Shown here one piece after another: positions 1 through 7,747 of a stretch of DNA of 10,298 nucleotides. Every line of letters starts with the position of its first letter. Position 1 is the first letter of the stretch. Source of the stretch: Goniomonas avonlea (taxonomy: Eukaryota > Cryptophyceae > Goniomonadida > Goniomonadaceae); the NCBI GenBank assembly GCA_003573635.1, contig QUTJ01031196.1:1-10298 (forward strand), written 5' to 3'. A program made the translations under genes and the position numbers. The notes under the pieces were generated by a model. It did not search any database. It was not told where the DNA came from and saw nothing but the letters and a program-made list of their open reading frames with translations.

Positions 1-34
1 CCCCCCCTCTCTCCCTCTCTTCCTCTCTCTCTTG
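1..34. repeat. Polypyrimidine (CT-rich) tract
   Basis: A nearly pure C/T run on the plus strand. In the myotubularin transcript it is a purine GA run, downstream of or within the last visible exon. It may mark an intron. Confidence 0.8.
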
Positions 35-83
35 AGTTGTGCGCGCCCGCACGCATGTTGAGGAATGTGACGCACCCAGGCAC

Positions 84-322
84 CGTGCGCTGCCGTGCAC
101 ACTCTCTGCAAAAGATCTGAGCACACATGGAGCAGCGAACCTGTCGAACACAGGCGTCAGCATGGACCAAAAGAAAGAGGAGGACGCCCCAAGAGGAAAA
201 CAGGCAGCTCGTGCAAGGAGGTAGGACTCACATGGTGCAATCCGGATGTCAGTCCACAACTACAGCACCGTCTCTTGTCGAAGTCGAGGTCCAGGAACAG
301 GTTGTCCATGCCATCCAAGCAA
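84..322 (-). other. Split FYVE-like zinc finger (exons 14 and 15) of the myotubularin
   Basis: Exon 14 (322-232) encodes MDNLFLDLDFDKRRCCSCG and ends LHH before a strong gtgagt donor. Exon 15 starts at 140 after gttcgacag and encodes VRCSMCAQIFCRECARQRT. Joined in phase 0 they give C-x2-C-x10-C-x2-C-x4-C-x2-C, the first six ligands of a FYVE finger, with HHVRC in place of the basic R(R/K)HHCR patch. FYVE domains bind PI3P, the enzyme's own substrate. The last C-x2-C pair is not seen and would lie past the left edge. The end of exon 15 is uncertain: a gt at 82-83 is one option, and the frame stays open to position 1. Confidence 0.6.
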
Positions 323-3300
323 CTGCCATGGGCGTTAGATGAATGAACATTATTCGCGGCAAAACCCAAGTTGGTCTGCGAAACATGACAAAACAATGTA
401 CACGGCCCTTGCACGGAGGATTATGCAATATGCCAGTTGTGGCAACGATTGGAACTCGGGTGGGGTGGAAGAGACACGAGATGACTGCAGGCACCTTGCC
501 CACGCGGGTTTCACTCGCGGTTGAGACATCAGCCGTGGCCGAGACCGCAGTGAGTTCCACACGCTGTCGCCCTCCACCACGTCACCGTCCTCAGGCCCAC
601 CACCACCCTGGGAACCAGAAGCAGACGCAGACGCAGACGCAGAAGAAGCAGAAGCAGAAGAAGCAGAAGAAGCAGAAGCAGAAGAAGCAGAAGCAGAAAC
701 AGATGCAGAAGTAGGAGCAGACGCAGAACCGGGAACAGAACCAGAACCAGAACGCGAAGCGGAAGCCAGCCCAGAGGCAGTGTCTGAGGCAACGGCACTG
801 CTTGCGTCTCCGACACCTTGGCTTTCAGTGAAGAGTTTTCGAGGAGAACCTAGGAGTGGAGACTCGGGACGTCTGGCAGAGGCGGGAAGGGGCTCGGTGT
901 GGGGTGCCGACACTGGGGGTTGCGAGTGCGATGGTGTGGCGTGGGAGTGGCGGGGTGGGGAGAGTACAGGGACAGTCATCAGGAGCTCAAGCACCGCGGC
1001 TGAGTCGAGAGACGCCGAGGCTGCGGCCCGCGACTTGAGGTCTTGCAGGACCTTCTGCAGCACCAGTCGTGAGTGTCGTCTTGAGTGTGCCGCGCCAACG
1101 CCAGCATACATCCCGTAACCACGGACACACGCACACCGCATACAACAAAACCTGATTAGGGAAATCTCAAGGGGGGCCGGATAGGAAGGAAGATAAATTG
1201 TACCAGGATGATACATGGTGCGTGCTGTCAAACATGAGGCCCAGGCTGCTTGGCCATCGATTCGCCAGTCTATAACAGCACACAGCACACACACAGCACA
1301 CCCACACCCACACACCCACACCCCCACACCCACACACTCACGTGCGACGCACAAACACACGTGTGACACACCCACACACCACACACACACACACACCCAC
1401 ACACCCACACACCCACCCACACACCCACACACCCACCCACACACCCACACCCACACCCACACACACACCCACACCCACACCCACACCCACCCCCACACAC
1501 CCACACACCCACACACCCACACACCCACCCACACACCCACACACCACCCACACACACCCACACACCCNCCACCCACACACCCACCCACACACCCACACAC
1601 CACCCACACACACCCACACCCACCCACCCNCCCCACACACACATACACCTCCCACCAACACGGACACGGCCGCGAACGATCGAGAGACGGATCGACACGG
1701 ACCTCGAGCTGGCCCAGACGCTGCAGGACAGCGGTCGAGTTATAGTCCGGAGGGAGGGCAACATTTGCTGCTCTCAAAGTTTCACCCCAGCGCAGAGATG
1801 TTGCTTCGCAGAGCCGCATCCAACGCAAGGAGCACGCTGATCACTGAACGTCAGACACCAACAATCAATTCATTAAGCAATGGCACCAGAGAAACAGACA
1901 CCGCTCTGATGTAGAGGCTTCACCCGTGAGGGAGTCAGGCAAGGGACAGGCAGAGAGGCAAGGGAACAGTGACAATCAAGCAATGGCCTTGGTGCGCGGC
2001 TTGACCTGGAGCGAGCACAGCATGGGTGTGCTTGTAGTCCAGGTTGGTAAAATCTTGCTGGACCGCCGAGATGAAGCTCCAGACCGATACAGTGCGCTCC
2101 TTGACCAACTGTTGCTCGCGCTGCTGCACCGAGTTGCACAGCCAGTCGCCGTACTGCGTGCACGGTCAACGCACACAGTACCACACGCAGGGATGCACCA
2201 AAAAACCCGCTCACACTCCCTCCAAAAAACCCGCTTGCGCTCCCTCTCGCAGAGCCCTCTCGCACTCCTTCTCGCAGAGCCCCCTCGCACTCCACAAGCG
2301 CTCACCACCCGCACAGAGCGAGGACCCTCTCGAACTCCACACTCTCCACCCGCACAGAGCGAGGACCCTCTCATACTCCATATAACCTCTCCAGCACGCA
2401 ACCCGCACACGCTGCACACGCTCACTCGTTGTCACCCCCAGTCAAGGACACAGAGGGCACTCGCATGACAATCGTGTACAGTGGACACTCGCAGACAGCG
2501 ACCAACTGAGATGAGGAGAGAAAACGTTTCCCTCATCGTTGTCGTCAACGTGCTGTCTGTCACACACCTGACAAGATGAGGTGTGGTAGACAAGGACCAC
2601 GAGAAATCGCTCGTTGAATTGAAAGGCGGTTGGAAACTGGATGGTCAGCTGGAAGACGCACTCGAGGAACTGCACACTTCGAGTTAAAAGGAAGACGCAC
2701 TCGAGGAACTGCACGCTTCGAGTTAAGAGGAAGACGCACTCGAGGAACTGCACACTTGGGGTTTTTATGAAAGACGCACTCGAGGAACTGCACACTTCGA
2801 GTTAAAAGGAAGACGCACTCGAGGAACTGCACACTTGGGGTTATGGAAGACGCAGTCGAGGAACTGCACAGGGTAAGACGCACTCCAGGAACTACACACT
2901 TGGGGTTACACGATGCAACTCATCATTGCTGCTTGCTTGGTGCTCTGGGAAACAAAACGACGCGGAATATTGTATATTTCTATTTATCTATTCACATCCA
3001 TATCCATATCATCCATATGTATCTACATCTACATCTATATCTATATCTATCTCTATATCCATCTCTAAATCTCTTCTATACCCTATCTGTCTCTGTCTGA
3101 TATATTCATCTCTATCTTTTCTATCTCAGAAGGTCTATATCTAGACCTATCTAGCTCGATCTCTAGATGACAAGAACAACCACCTGCTGGAATATTGGAG
3201 CACGCTCTGTGCTTGGCACCGCGGGCGTTCTCGGGTGTCCAATCCGGTCTTGGAATCTGTGCCCAAAATGCACAAACTCTTTTTCGATCAGAACCTGTGC

Positions 3301-5959
3301 ATGCGACTGTGAGAGCGAGCGAGATGTGAGCGGGTTGCACGAGCGACCCTGAGAGCGTGAAGGCGATGATTATCACATGAGTTGGGTGAGCGTTTCGCGG
3401 TGGTGTGGGCGAGCGAGACATGCGACATGTGGAGCGAGCGAGGGTGAGTGTGCTGTGAGACAGTGGGTGTAGCACGTGCGAGTTAGAGTTGGGGCAGCAA
3501 GCAAAACCGTGTCACAAACCTGGAACCCATCGATGGTCCTGCAATACGGATCTAGCATTAACTGGGCCAGAGCTGAGATCTGAGCACTGCGATCCCAACC
3601 ATCGGAACAATGAACGAGAACACTCTCGCCCTTCTCCCCGACCAGGGCGGACACGCGCGCAGCAGCTCGAAGAATCTGCCAAGGGCAGTGCGTCACAACG
3701 TGCCCGGCCTTTAGCAAGGCCCGACCACACCAAAGGCCATAGTGGGTTGAGCACACATGCAAAAGTTGAGAATTTCAAGGCTGAGCAGAGGACCACTTGA
3801 GGTGCCGCAAGACACGGTGGCAATGCGCACCTTGGAGATATGCTGAAGCCATTGGGTGCTGTCAAGAGCAGAGAGCCAGCCAAGGTCATCACTGCTGCTT
3901 GGCGCGGTGCGGCACAGGCTAAAGAGCTTGTTGTGCGCTTTTCGCATACCGTGGATGTTGGCAATGCTCATGAACTTCACGCGGCAATACTCGTACGCCT
4001 CCGTCGACTCGTACCTGGGGGGAGCGTGAGAGATGGCTGGCAATGAACAACTGCACACAACAGATGACAGCAACGACTTATCGAAGGCAAGTGCGTTGCA
4101 CGGTGCGTGCGCGACGACGTAACGGCCTATCAGCGCCAGGTCGCGGCGCCACAGGGCAACACACAAGGCGGCAATCGGGTTGGTGGTGGCAGTGTGGTAG
4201 TGTGGGTGGTGCTGGTAGTGTAGTTGGGTGGTAGTGTTGGGCGGTAGTGTTGGGTGATAGTGTTGGGTGATAGTGTTGGGTGGTAGTGTTGGGTGGTAGT
4301 GTTGCGCGGTAGTTTTGGGTGGTAGTGTTGGGTGATAGTGTTGGGTGGTAGTGTTGGCGGGAGTTGGCTTGGGTGGTAGTGTTGGGTGGTAGTGTTGGGT
4401 GGCGGGAGTGTTGGGTGGGAGGTAGTGTTGGGCGGTAGTGTTGGGTGGCAGTGTGAGGCGGTAGTGTGGGGTGGTGTTGAGTGGTGGTGTTGGGCGGCAG
4501 CGGTGACACAGATGTCGTGGCAAGCCAAGACAAAAGACGCAGATCAGAAGGTACCTCCTGCATGCACTGCGACCTAAACGTTTAAAATTATCGCACAAAC
4601 CCGAAACCGCCGGCTCTGTTGGCGAGTCCATTGACTTGTGGACGCGCGTCAACAATTGTCAACACCGGGTGCGCAGTGTTGGTCAGTCGAATCGCCTGCG
4701 GGTGCTTTGCGTGAGCCACACGAAACCGTGCCAACATTCGAGCGCGATTCGACCTCACTCATGTCGCAGACTTTCATTATTCGGGCGACTCTAGTCTTTG
4801 CTGAGGAGATGGGCAAACATACCTGTACGAGCGCCTCATCGTCAGGATTGCGGTTGTTCATGAGCCCAACCATCGGCTGCGAGCTTCGGGTGATGGTTGC
4901 CATGCCTTCTCTGGTTTGAACGTATCAGATAGTAGAAGCCGGCGAACAAAACCGAGACAGCGCTTCCAAAAGTCAACATCCTGCGATGATGCAGATTGAC
5001 TCACCTGTGGCGATAGGCCAAAATTGGGATCCGAGCATTTGATCGAAAAGGAGCCGCTCGCAACAGTTGCTCGTCCGAGATGGATGCGGGGACAAAGAGC
5101 TCTTCAGGGTACGTTGAGCAAAATTGAAAACCCTTGTTCACTTCGGTCAGGCGCCATTGTTCACAAGGCACACCCTGGCGCTTGTATTCCTGTACAGAAG
5201 TTCAGAAGAGAGGTGTCACAGGAAAGCGACTCACCTGGAGGGTATCATACCGCCAACCATTATTGGGAAATGAAGGCTTGAACGAGAAGGCAAATAGAGG
5301 AACTGGCACGCTCGTGAAAGCCTCGTGGACTTTCTTGAAGGCGACATCGTAGCCATGAACAGCGAAGGCTCCAACCTCGGTCACAAACGTGTTGATGTAG
5401 AACAAAAATAAGACATGATGGACATTCTGAAGCTGTGATCAGATGAAAAAATCACCGGACTCTGCGGACCTTGCATTTGACTTCAATTTGGAGAACAGGC
5501 ATTTCCCCGCAGCGTGCTTTCTGGGATTTTTTCTCCTCGACAGGATCTGCCTTCTTCACAGAAGCAAGTGAAACCTGAAAAATCGTGAGAACAACAGCAT
5601 GCACCGGATATCGAGATAGGACAACTTTGGCGAATTCCTGGCGCTATTCTCGCTTTGTTGGGAGATCGAATAGACTGGCTCTGCGAGTGACAAAACCGGA
5701 CCAGAGCCCAACCGTGACTAGACCTTGAATTCTGAGAGATGCTTCGAGAATCACTTGGAGGTAAAATGCATTTCCAAATTGTTATGCTTGCCTCGGTTAC
5801 AATCTTGGTGCCGTCGCTGAAACAGGCGCGGAAGTTGGTCACAAAAATCGTGCCACGGATTATAGTTGGATCTGTGCTGACTAAAACCCCCGCCTTCTCC
5901 ACTTTCAGCCGCACAGTCTCCCCCCCGAGGAGGAACATTGGCGCCTCGCCCAGCGCCAT
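84..5959 (-). CDS. Myotubularin-family phosphoinositide 3-phosphatase with PH-GRAM and FYVE-like domains (15 exons, 3' end off window)
   Basis: Predicted to remove the 3-phosphate from PI3P and PI(3,5)P2 on endosomal membranes (family knowledge). Exons, high to low: 5959-5801, 5574-5470, 5426-5235, 5189-5005, 4910-4823, 4695-4601, 4014-3831, 3675-3520, 3294-3184, 2669-2568, 2153-2006, 1836-1703, 1054-495, 322-232, 140-84. Every junction is GT-AG, and the phases join to one open frame of about 789 residues. Landmarks: EYKRQG, TITRSSQPMVG, IVDARPQVNGLANRAGG, VHCSDGWDRSAQ (Cys about 359, Arg about 365), EKEFVHFGHRFQDRIGH, QFPTAFQFNERF and ERTVSVWSF. These follow the order in animal MTMR proteins. 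The last motif residue is Ser instead of the usual Thr; otherwise the site is intact, so this is not a dead paralogue. The start is the first ATG after an in-frame TGA. C-terminal FYVE resembles the MTMR3/MTMR4 layout. Weakest parts are the junctions of exons 13-15. Confidence 0.92.
495..1054 (-). other. Exon 13: coiled-coil end, Pro/Ser linker and Ser/Ala repeat tract of the myotubularin
   Basis: The exon opens KVLQDLKSR, which continues the helix QRLGQLE at the end of exon 12. This matches the C-terminal coiled coil by which MTMR proteins dimerise. A Pro/Ser-rich linker follows, with SP sites such as PESPLLGSPRK that could be phosphorylated. Then comes a tract of about 45 residues made almost only of Ser, Ala and Gly (genomic 613-754), coded by CTTCTGC-type slippage repeats. 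The donor at 493-494 (AAG|gtgcct) leaves phase 2, which fits exon 14. If that donor is skipped, the frame stays open for 48 more residues to a TAA at 350-352, giving a form without the zinc finger. Confidence 0.7.
613..754. repeat. Hexanucleotide-type coding repeat (GCAGAA on plus strand)
   Basis: Interspersed GCAGAA, GAAGCA and GCAGACGC units. On the minus strand, in the myotubularin frame, they code Ser-Ala alternation. Length variation between alleles would change protein length without breaking the frame in most cases. Confidence 0.85.
1282..1650. repeat. C-rich CA/CCCACA minisatellite in myotubularin intron 12, with two Ns
   Basis: The plus strand is almost only C and A, in CACACCCA-type units. 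The transcript strand is G/U with many GGG runs, so the RNA of this intron could form G-quadruplexes. The N at 1568 and the N at 1630 mark bases the assembly could not call. It fills most of the 648-nt intron 1055-1702; the rest shows no gene. Confidence 0.9.
2199..2375. repeat. Mixed minisatellite in myotubularin intron 10
   Basis: Three short arrays in a row. AAAAAACCCGCT units are near 2200-2235. CTCTCGCAGAGCCC units are near 2245-2290. Two copies of ccacccgcacagagcgagga start at 2305 and 2346, 41 bp apart. They fill much of the 414-nt intron 2154-2567. I see no gene in this intron. Confidence 0.8.
2652..2910 (-). repeat. Array of 39-bp units copying the acceptor and start of myotubularin exon 10
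   Basis: Reading the minus strand, each unit carries gtgtgcag followed by TTCCTCGAGTGCGTCTTC. The true exon starts at 2669. Copies of the same boundary start at 2708, 2747, 2787, 2826 and 2863, plus a diverged one at 2891 (gtgtag). Spacings are 39, 39, 40, 39, 37 and 28. Two linker subtypes (CTCGAA and CCCCAA) occur. The two copies nearest the exon stay in frame without stops. Confidence 0.93.
2975..3170. repeat. Degenerate ATCTAT microsatellite in myotubularin intron 9
   Basis: Units such as ATCTAT, ATCCAT and TCTATC dominate. At its right end AGGTCTA and TAGACCT form a small perfect inverted repeat with a 4-nt loop. Together with the 39-bp array it fills most of the 514-nt intron. No gene seen. 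Confidence 0.85.
3520..3675 (-). other. Catalytic exon 8: CX5R motif of the myotubularin
   Basis: This 156-nt, phase 0-0 exon encodes 52 residues from ILRAAARVSALV through VHCSDGWDRSAQ to MLDPYCRTIDGFQ. The Cys is the expected thiol nucleophile and the Arg binds the phosphate. The two Asp in CSDGWDR are typical of active myotubularins and are lost or changed in the inactive paralogues (family knowledge). It joins cleanly to exon 7, ending WLQHISK, and to exon 9, starting VLIEKEF. Confidence in the exon limits is high. Confidence 0.95.
4180..4503. repeat. 13-bp minisatellite TAGTGTTGGGTGG in myotubularin intron 6
   Basis: About twenty imperfect copies of a 13-bp unit, with some insertions. 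On the transcript strand it is CCACCCAACACTA, C-rich, the opposite skew to intron 12. The intron (4015-4600) has no other recognisable content. Confidence 0.92.
5235..5959 (-). other. PH-GRAM domain exons 1-3 of the myotubularin gene
   Basis: Exon 1 (5959-5801) starts MALGEAPMFLLGGE and contains IRGTIFVTNFRACFSDG, the GRAM strand pattern of 'G-t-l-x-l-T-n-f-R-l-x-F'. Exon 2 (5574-5470) gives VSLASVKKADPVEE and LQIEVKCK. Exon 3 (5426-5235) opens NVHHVLFLF, matching the 'cKDvR-x-v-x-F' stretch that ends the PH-GRAM fold, and runs to PLFAFSFKPSFPNNGW, the linker into the phosphatase domain. In the family this domain binds phosphoinositides and helps membrane targeting. The protein starts almost directly at the domain, with no N-terminal extension. 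The donor of exon 1 (ATT|gtaacc) is weak, but it is the one that keeps phase 0 into exon 2. Confidence 0.88.
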
Positions 5960-6107
5960 GGATGAGGCCTCCTGCGAGTTTGGGAGGAGTTGATTACCGT
6001 TTCAAAACAGCGATAACCGACTGTAAAATCGACTCGGAAAATATCTCTGCACTAACAGAGTTGAAACTCTGTTAGCTAAAACCCCTCGACTCGAAACGAT
6101 CTCTTGG
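5960..6107. promoter_or_regulatory. Divergent promoter region between the myotubularin and MoeA-like genes
   Basis: Only 148 bp separate the two start codons, so both genes probably fire from one shared region. It is more AT-rich than the flanking exons and holds a perfect palindrome at 6052-6075. It also has two direct copies of CGACTCG (6030-6036 and 6087-6093), each followed closely by an A-run. No convincing TATA box was seen. Start sites of transcription cannot be read from the sequence; calling it a promoter is inference from gene orientation and spacing. Confidence 0.7.
6052..6075. repeat. Perfect 24-bp palindrome in the divergent promoter
   Basis: CTAACAGAGTT (6052-6062) and its exact reverse complement AACTCTGTTAG (6065-6075) flank a 2-nt GA centre. 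The arms are 11 bp with no mismatch. A symmetric site in the middle of a two-way promoter suits a dimeric transcription factor acting on both genes, which is inference. It could also form a hairpin in a 5' UTR. Confidence 0.85.
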
Positions 6108-7747
6108 ATGGCGGTGTCTGTGCACGAGGCGCTGGACGCCGTCCTGAGCTCCTGTGAGACGCTTCCTGCAGTACCAACAGACATCAAGAGCGCCATTGGG
6201 TGCACGATTGCGCAAGCACCGTTCGGCGGAGCACCTGGACTGCAGTTACCAGTGGGTGTGTGACACATTGCTGCTTGAGGTTTCTGATTTTGTCAGGGGT
6301 CCGGGTTGGGGCGCCAGAAACGGGGTTGCTTGTTAATTCGAAACAGAAATCAGTCTTTGTACATCGGCGCCCTCGGATTGGTATCATTTCGACCGGGTTC
6401 AAGGCTGGCGAATCAACCGGGTGTGCGCTCATGCTTCTTGCCGCTGTACGCGAGAGTGGCTCCCATGCAATCGATCTGGGACCTGCCCCTTTTCTCAAAG
6501 TAGGCTCGTTGATGATGTGATTCAGTCTGATTTGTGCATAGGAGGCCATTGGCAGTCTTCACGAGCTTGCTCAGGGTGTTGATATTTTGCTCCTGAGCAA
6601 CAAGAGTACGGCGGTGTCGCAGGAAACTGCCAAATATTTGAATGAACATGGTGCTCCTGTCTCCTTTTCCTGTTTTAGGATGAAGAACTTAATTCACGTG
6701 CAGCCACTGTGCACTTTCAGTCGGTTGCGTTGAGGGAAGCCCGTGATACTCTCTTCGCAACACTCGCCCGACCAAGTACGGTCAGCGGAAAAACCCACTT
6801 GATTCGGCCATGACATCCTCCTCGCAGACAGTTCGCATGCGCCTAGAAATTCAAGGCTTTTGATTTTCTCGTTCCCCAGTGATGTGGTTGCAGCCTTCGT
6901 AACTTTCACGGTGTTTTGCGGTCCCGCGCTTTCAGTTTTGTCTGGGCATCACAATGGAAGTTGTGGCCATGAGGCAGTCGACCTTGACTTTGATCCAAAG
7001 ACAAATTTGGTCACGACCACAGAAGAGAAGGTTCCCGAACAATGGTGAGGATGCTGCACCCCAGGCCCGATCTTGCTCTGGCTTATTCTACCCGCAGGTG
7101 TTGTCCCGCTCGTTTGCAGCATAGCGGCAAACCGACTCGCGCGGGGCTGATTTCTTGTGGTGATAAGGCGGACAGTGTCCTCCAGGTACACGAACAAGCA
7201 CAGCACCTCCAAAATCTTGTTTCTTGTCTGCAGACACGAATCCTCCCCCACACACAACACACACACACGCACACACACACAACACACATACACAACACAC
7301 ACACAACACATACACACACACAACACACACACGCACACCTCAACACGACCACTGCCACACACACACACACAACACACCCACATCAACACGACCACTGCCA
7401 CACACACATTACTCCCCCGCCCTCTCGCTGTGCGTTGGTGTTGGTTGTGACGCTCTCTCCTTGTGTGTGCGCGCTGTGGTGTTGCGTTGTGACGCTCTCT
7501 CTTTGTGTGCGCGCGCTGTGCTTGGTTGTGACGCTCTCTCTCTGTGTGTGCGCGCTGTGCTGTTGGTTGTGACGCGCCCTCCAGGCGAGGCATCTCGGGG
7601 CAAACTCATTTGTATTTCTCCCACATCGACCAGAGGAGCGTGCGCGTGCTGCCGCTTTTACATCCACCTGCTACCCTCTCGACGAGTGCAGTGCCGACGC
7701 GACTGCTTTCGAGGGCGCGGCGTGCGGTGGTGCAGAGGGTGGCGTGA
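6108..7747 (+). CDS. Degenerate MoeA / gephyrin E-domain / Cnx1E-like protein, lacking domain II
   Basis: Seven exons: 6108-6255, 6297-6499, 6542-6650, 6704-6775, 6828-7044, 7098-7185, 7634-7747, giving 316 residues with a TGA stop. Introns 1-5 are only 41-53 nt; intron 6 is 448 nt and repeat-filled. The order matches MoeA: SVHEALDAVL and AIGCTIAQAPFGG (domain I start), RVGAPETGLL (domain I return), RRPRIGIISTG with AAVRESGSHAIDLG, GVDILLLS, ATVHFQSVAL and FSFPSDVVAAFVTF with CGPAL (domain III), then RSVRVLPLL (domain IV). MoeA proteins insert molybdate into adenylylated molybdopterin. Here the S-x-M-D-G-Y-A region and all of domain II are missing. The usual STGDEL, DSN, GGVSxG, PGKP and GNPVS motifs read STGFKAG, absent, NKSTAVS, EARD and SDVVA. 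Activity is therefore unlikely; a scaffold or new role is inference. It has intact frames and splice sites, so it is not an obvious pseudogene. Confidence 0.82.
7250..7415. repeat. CA microsatellite in intron 6 of the MoeA-like gene
   Basis: CA and ACACAACAC runs interrupted by two copies of caacacgaccactgccaca starting at 7341 and 7384 (43 bp apart). Apparent reading frames here are His/Thr repeats and not genes. Confidence 0.9.
7445..7580 (+). repeat. About 40-bp minisatellite in intron 6 of the MoeA-like gene
   Basis: Units start with ttgtgacgc at 7445, 7487, 7526 and 7567 (spacings 42, 39, 41), followed by CTCTCTC, TGTGTGCGCGC and CTGTG blocks. It ends about 50 bp before the last exon. 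Confidence 0.88.

Noticed and set aside
343-714. Plus-strand frame ending in a Gln-Lys repeat
   Set aside because: It is the antisense of the Ser/Ala tract in exon 13, and the minus-strand model has homology on both sides.
350-1828. A 492-codon minus-strand open frame
   Set aside because: It reads through the CA/CCCACA repeat of intron 12 as Val/Gly/Cys/Trp runs. Its two ends are real exons (12 and 13), but the middle is intron.
1215-1914. Plus-strand His/Thr/Pro-rich open frames
   Set aside because: Pure translation of the microsatellite; they lie antisense to the myotubularin intron.
2652-2910. CRISPR-like repeat array
   Set aside because: Units are contiguous with no unique spacers, the locus is a eukaryotic intron, and the unit equals an exon boundary.
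3711-4655. A 314-codon minus-strand frame rich in THR/PRO/HIS units
   Set aside because: Only the last part (YESTEAYEYC onward) is a real exon; the rest is the 13-bp minisatellite of intron 6 and intron flank.
6413-6649. Minus-strand frame starting MFIQIFGSFLRH, first considered as an upstream myotubularin exon
   Set aside because: It is the antisense of exons 2-3 of the MoeA-like gene, and the myotubularin already starts at 5959 with an in-frame stop just upstream.
6661-6677. ttttcctgttttag as the acceptor of MoeA-like exon 4
   Set aside because: It looks like a strong acceptor, but it leads to a stop at once in the required phase. The cag at 6701-6703 keeps the frame and the MoeA-like sequence.
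6949-7593. A 214-codon minus-strand frame opposite the MoeA-like gene
   Set aside because: It is made of antisense exon sequence and Cys/Val runs from the CA repeat; the plus strand has the homology and consistent splice phases.
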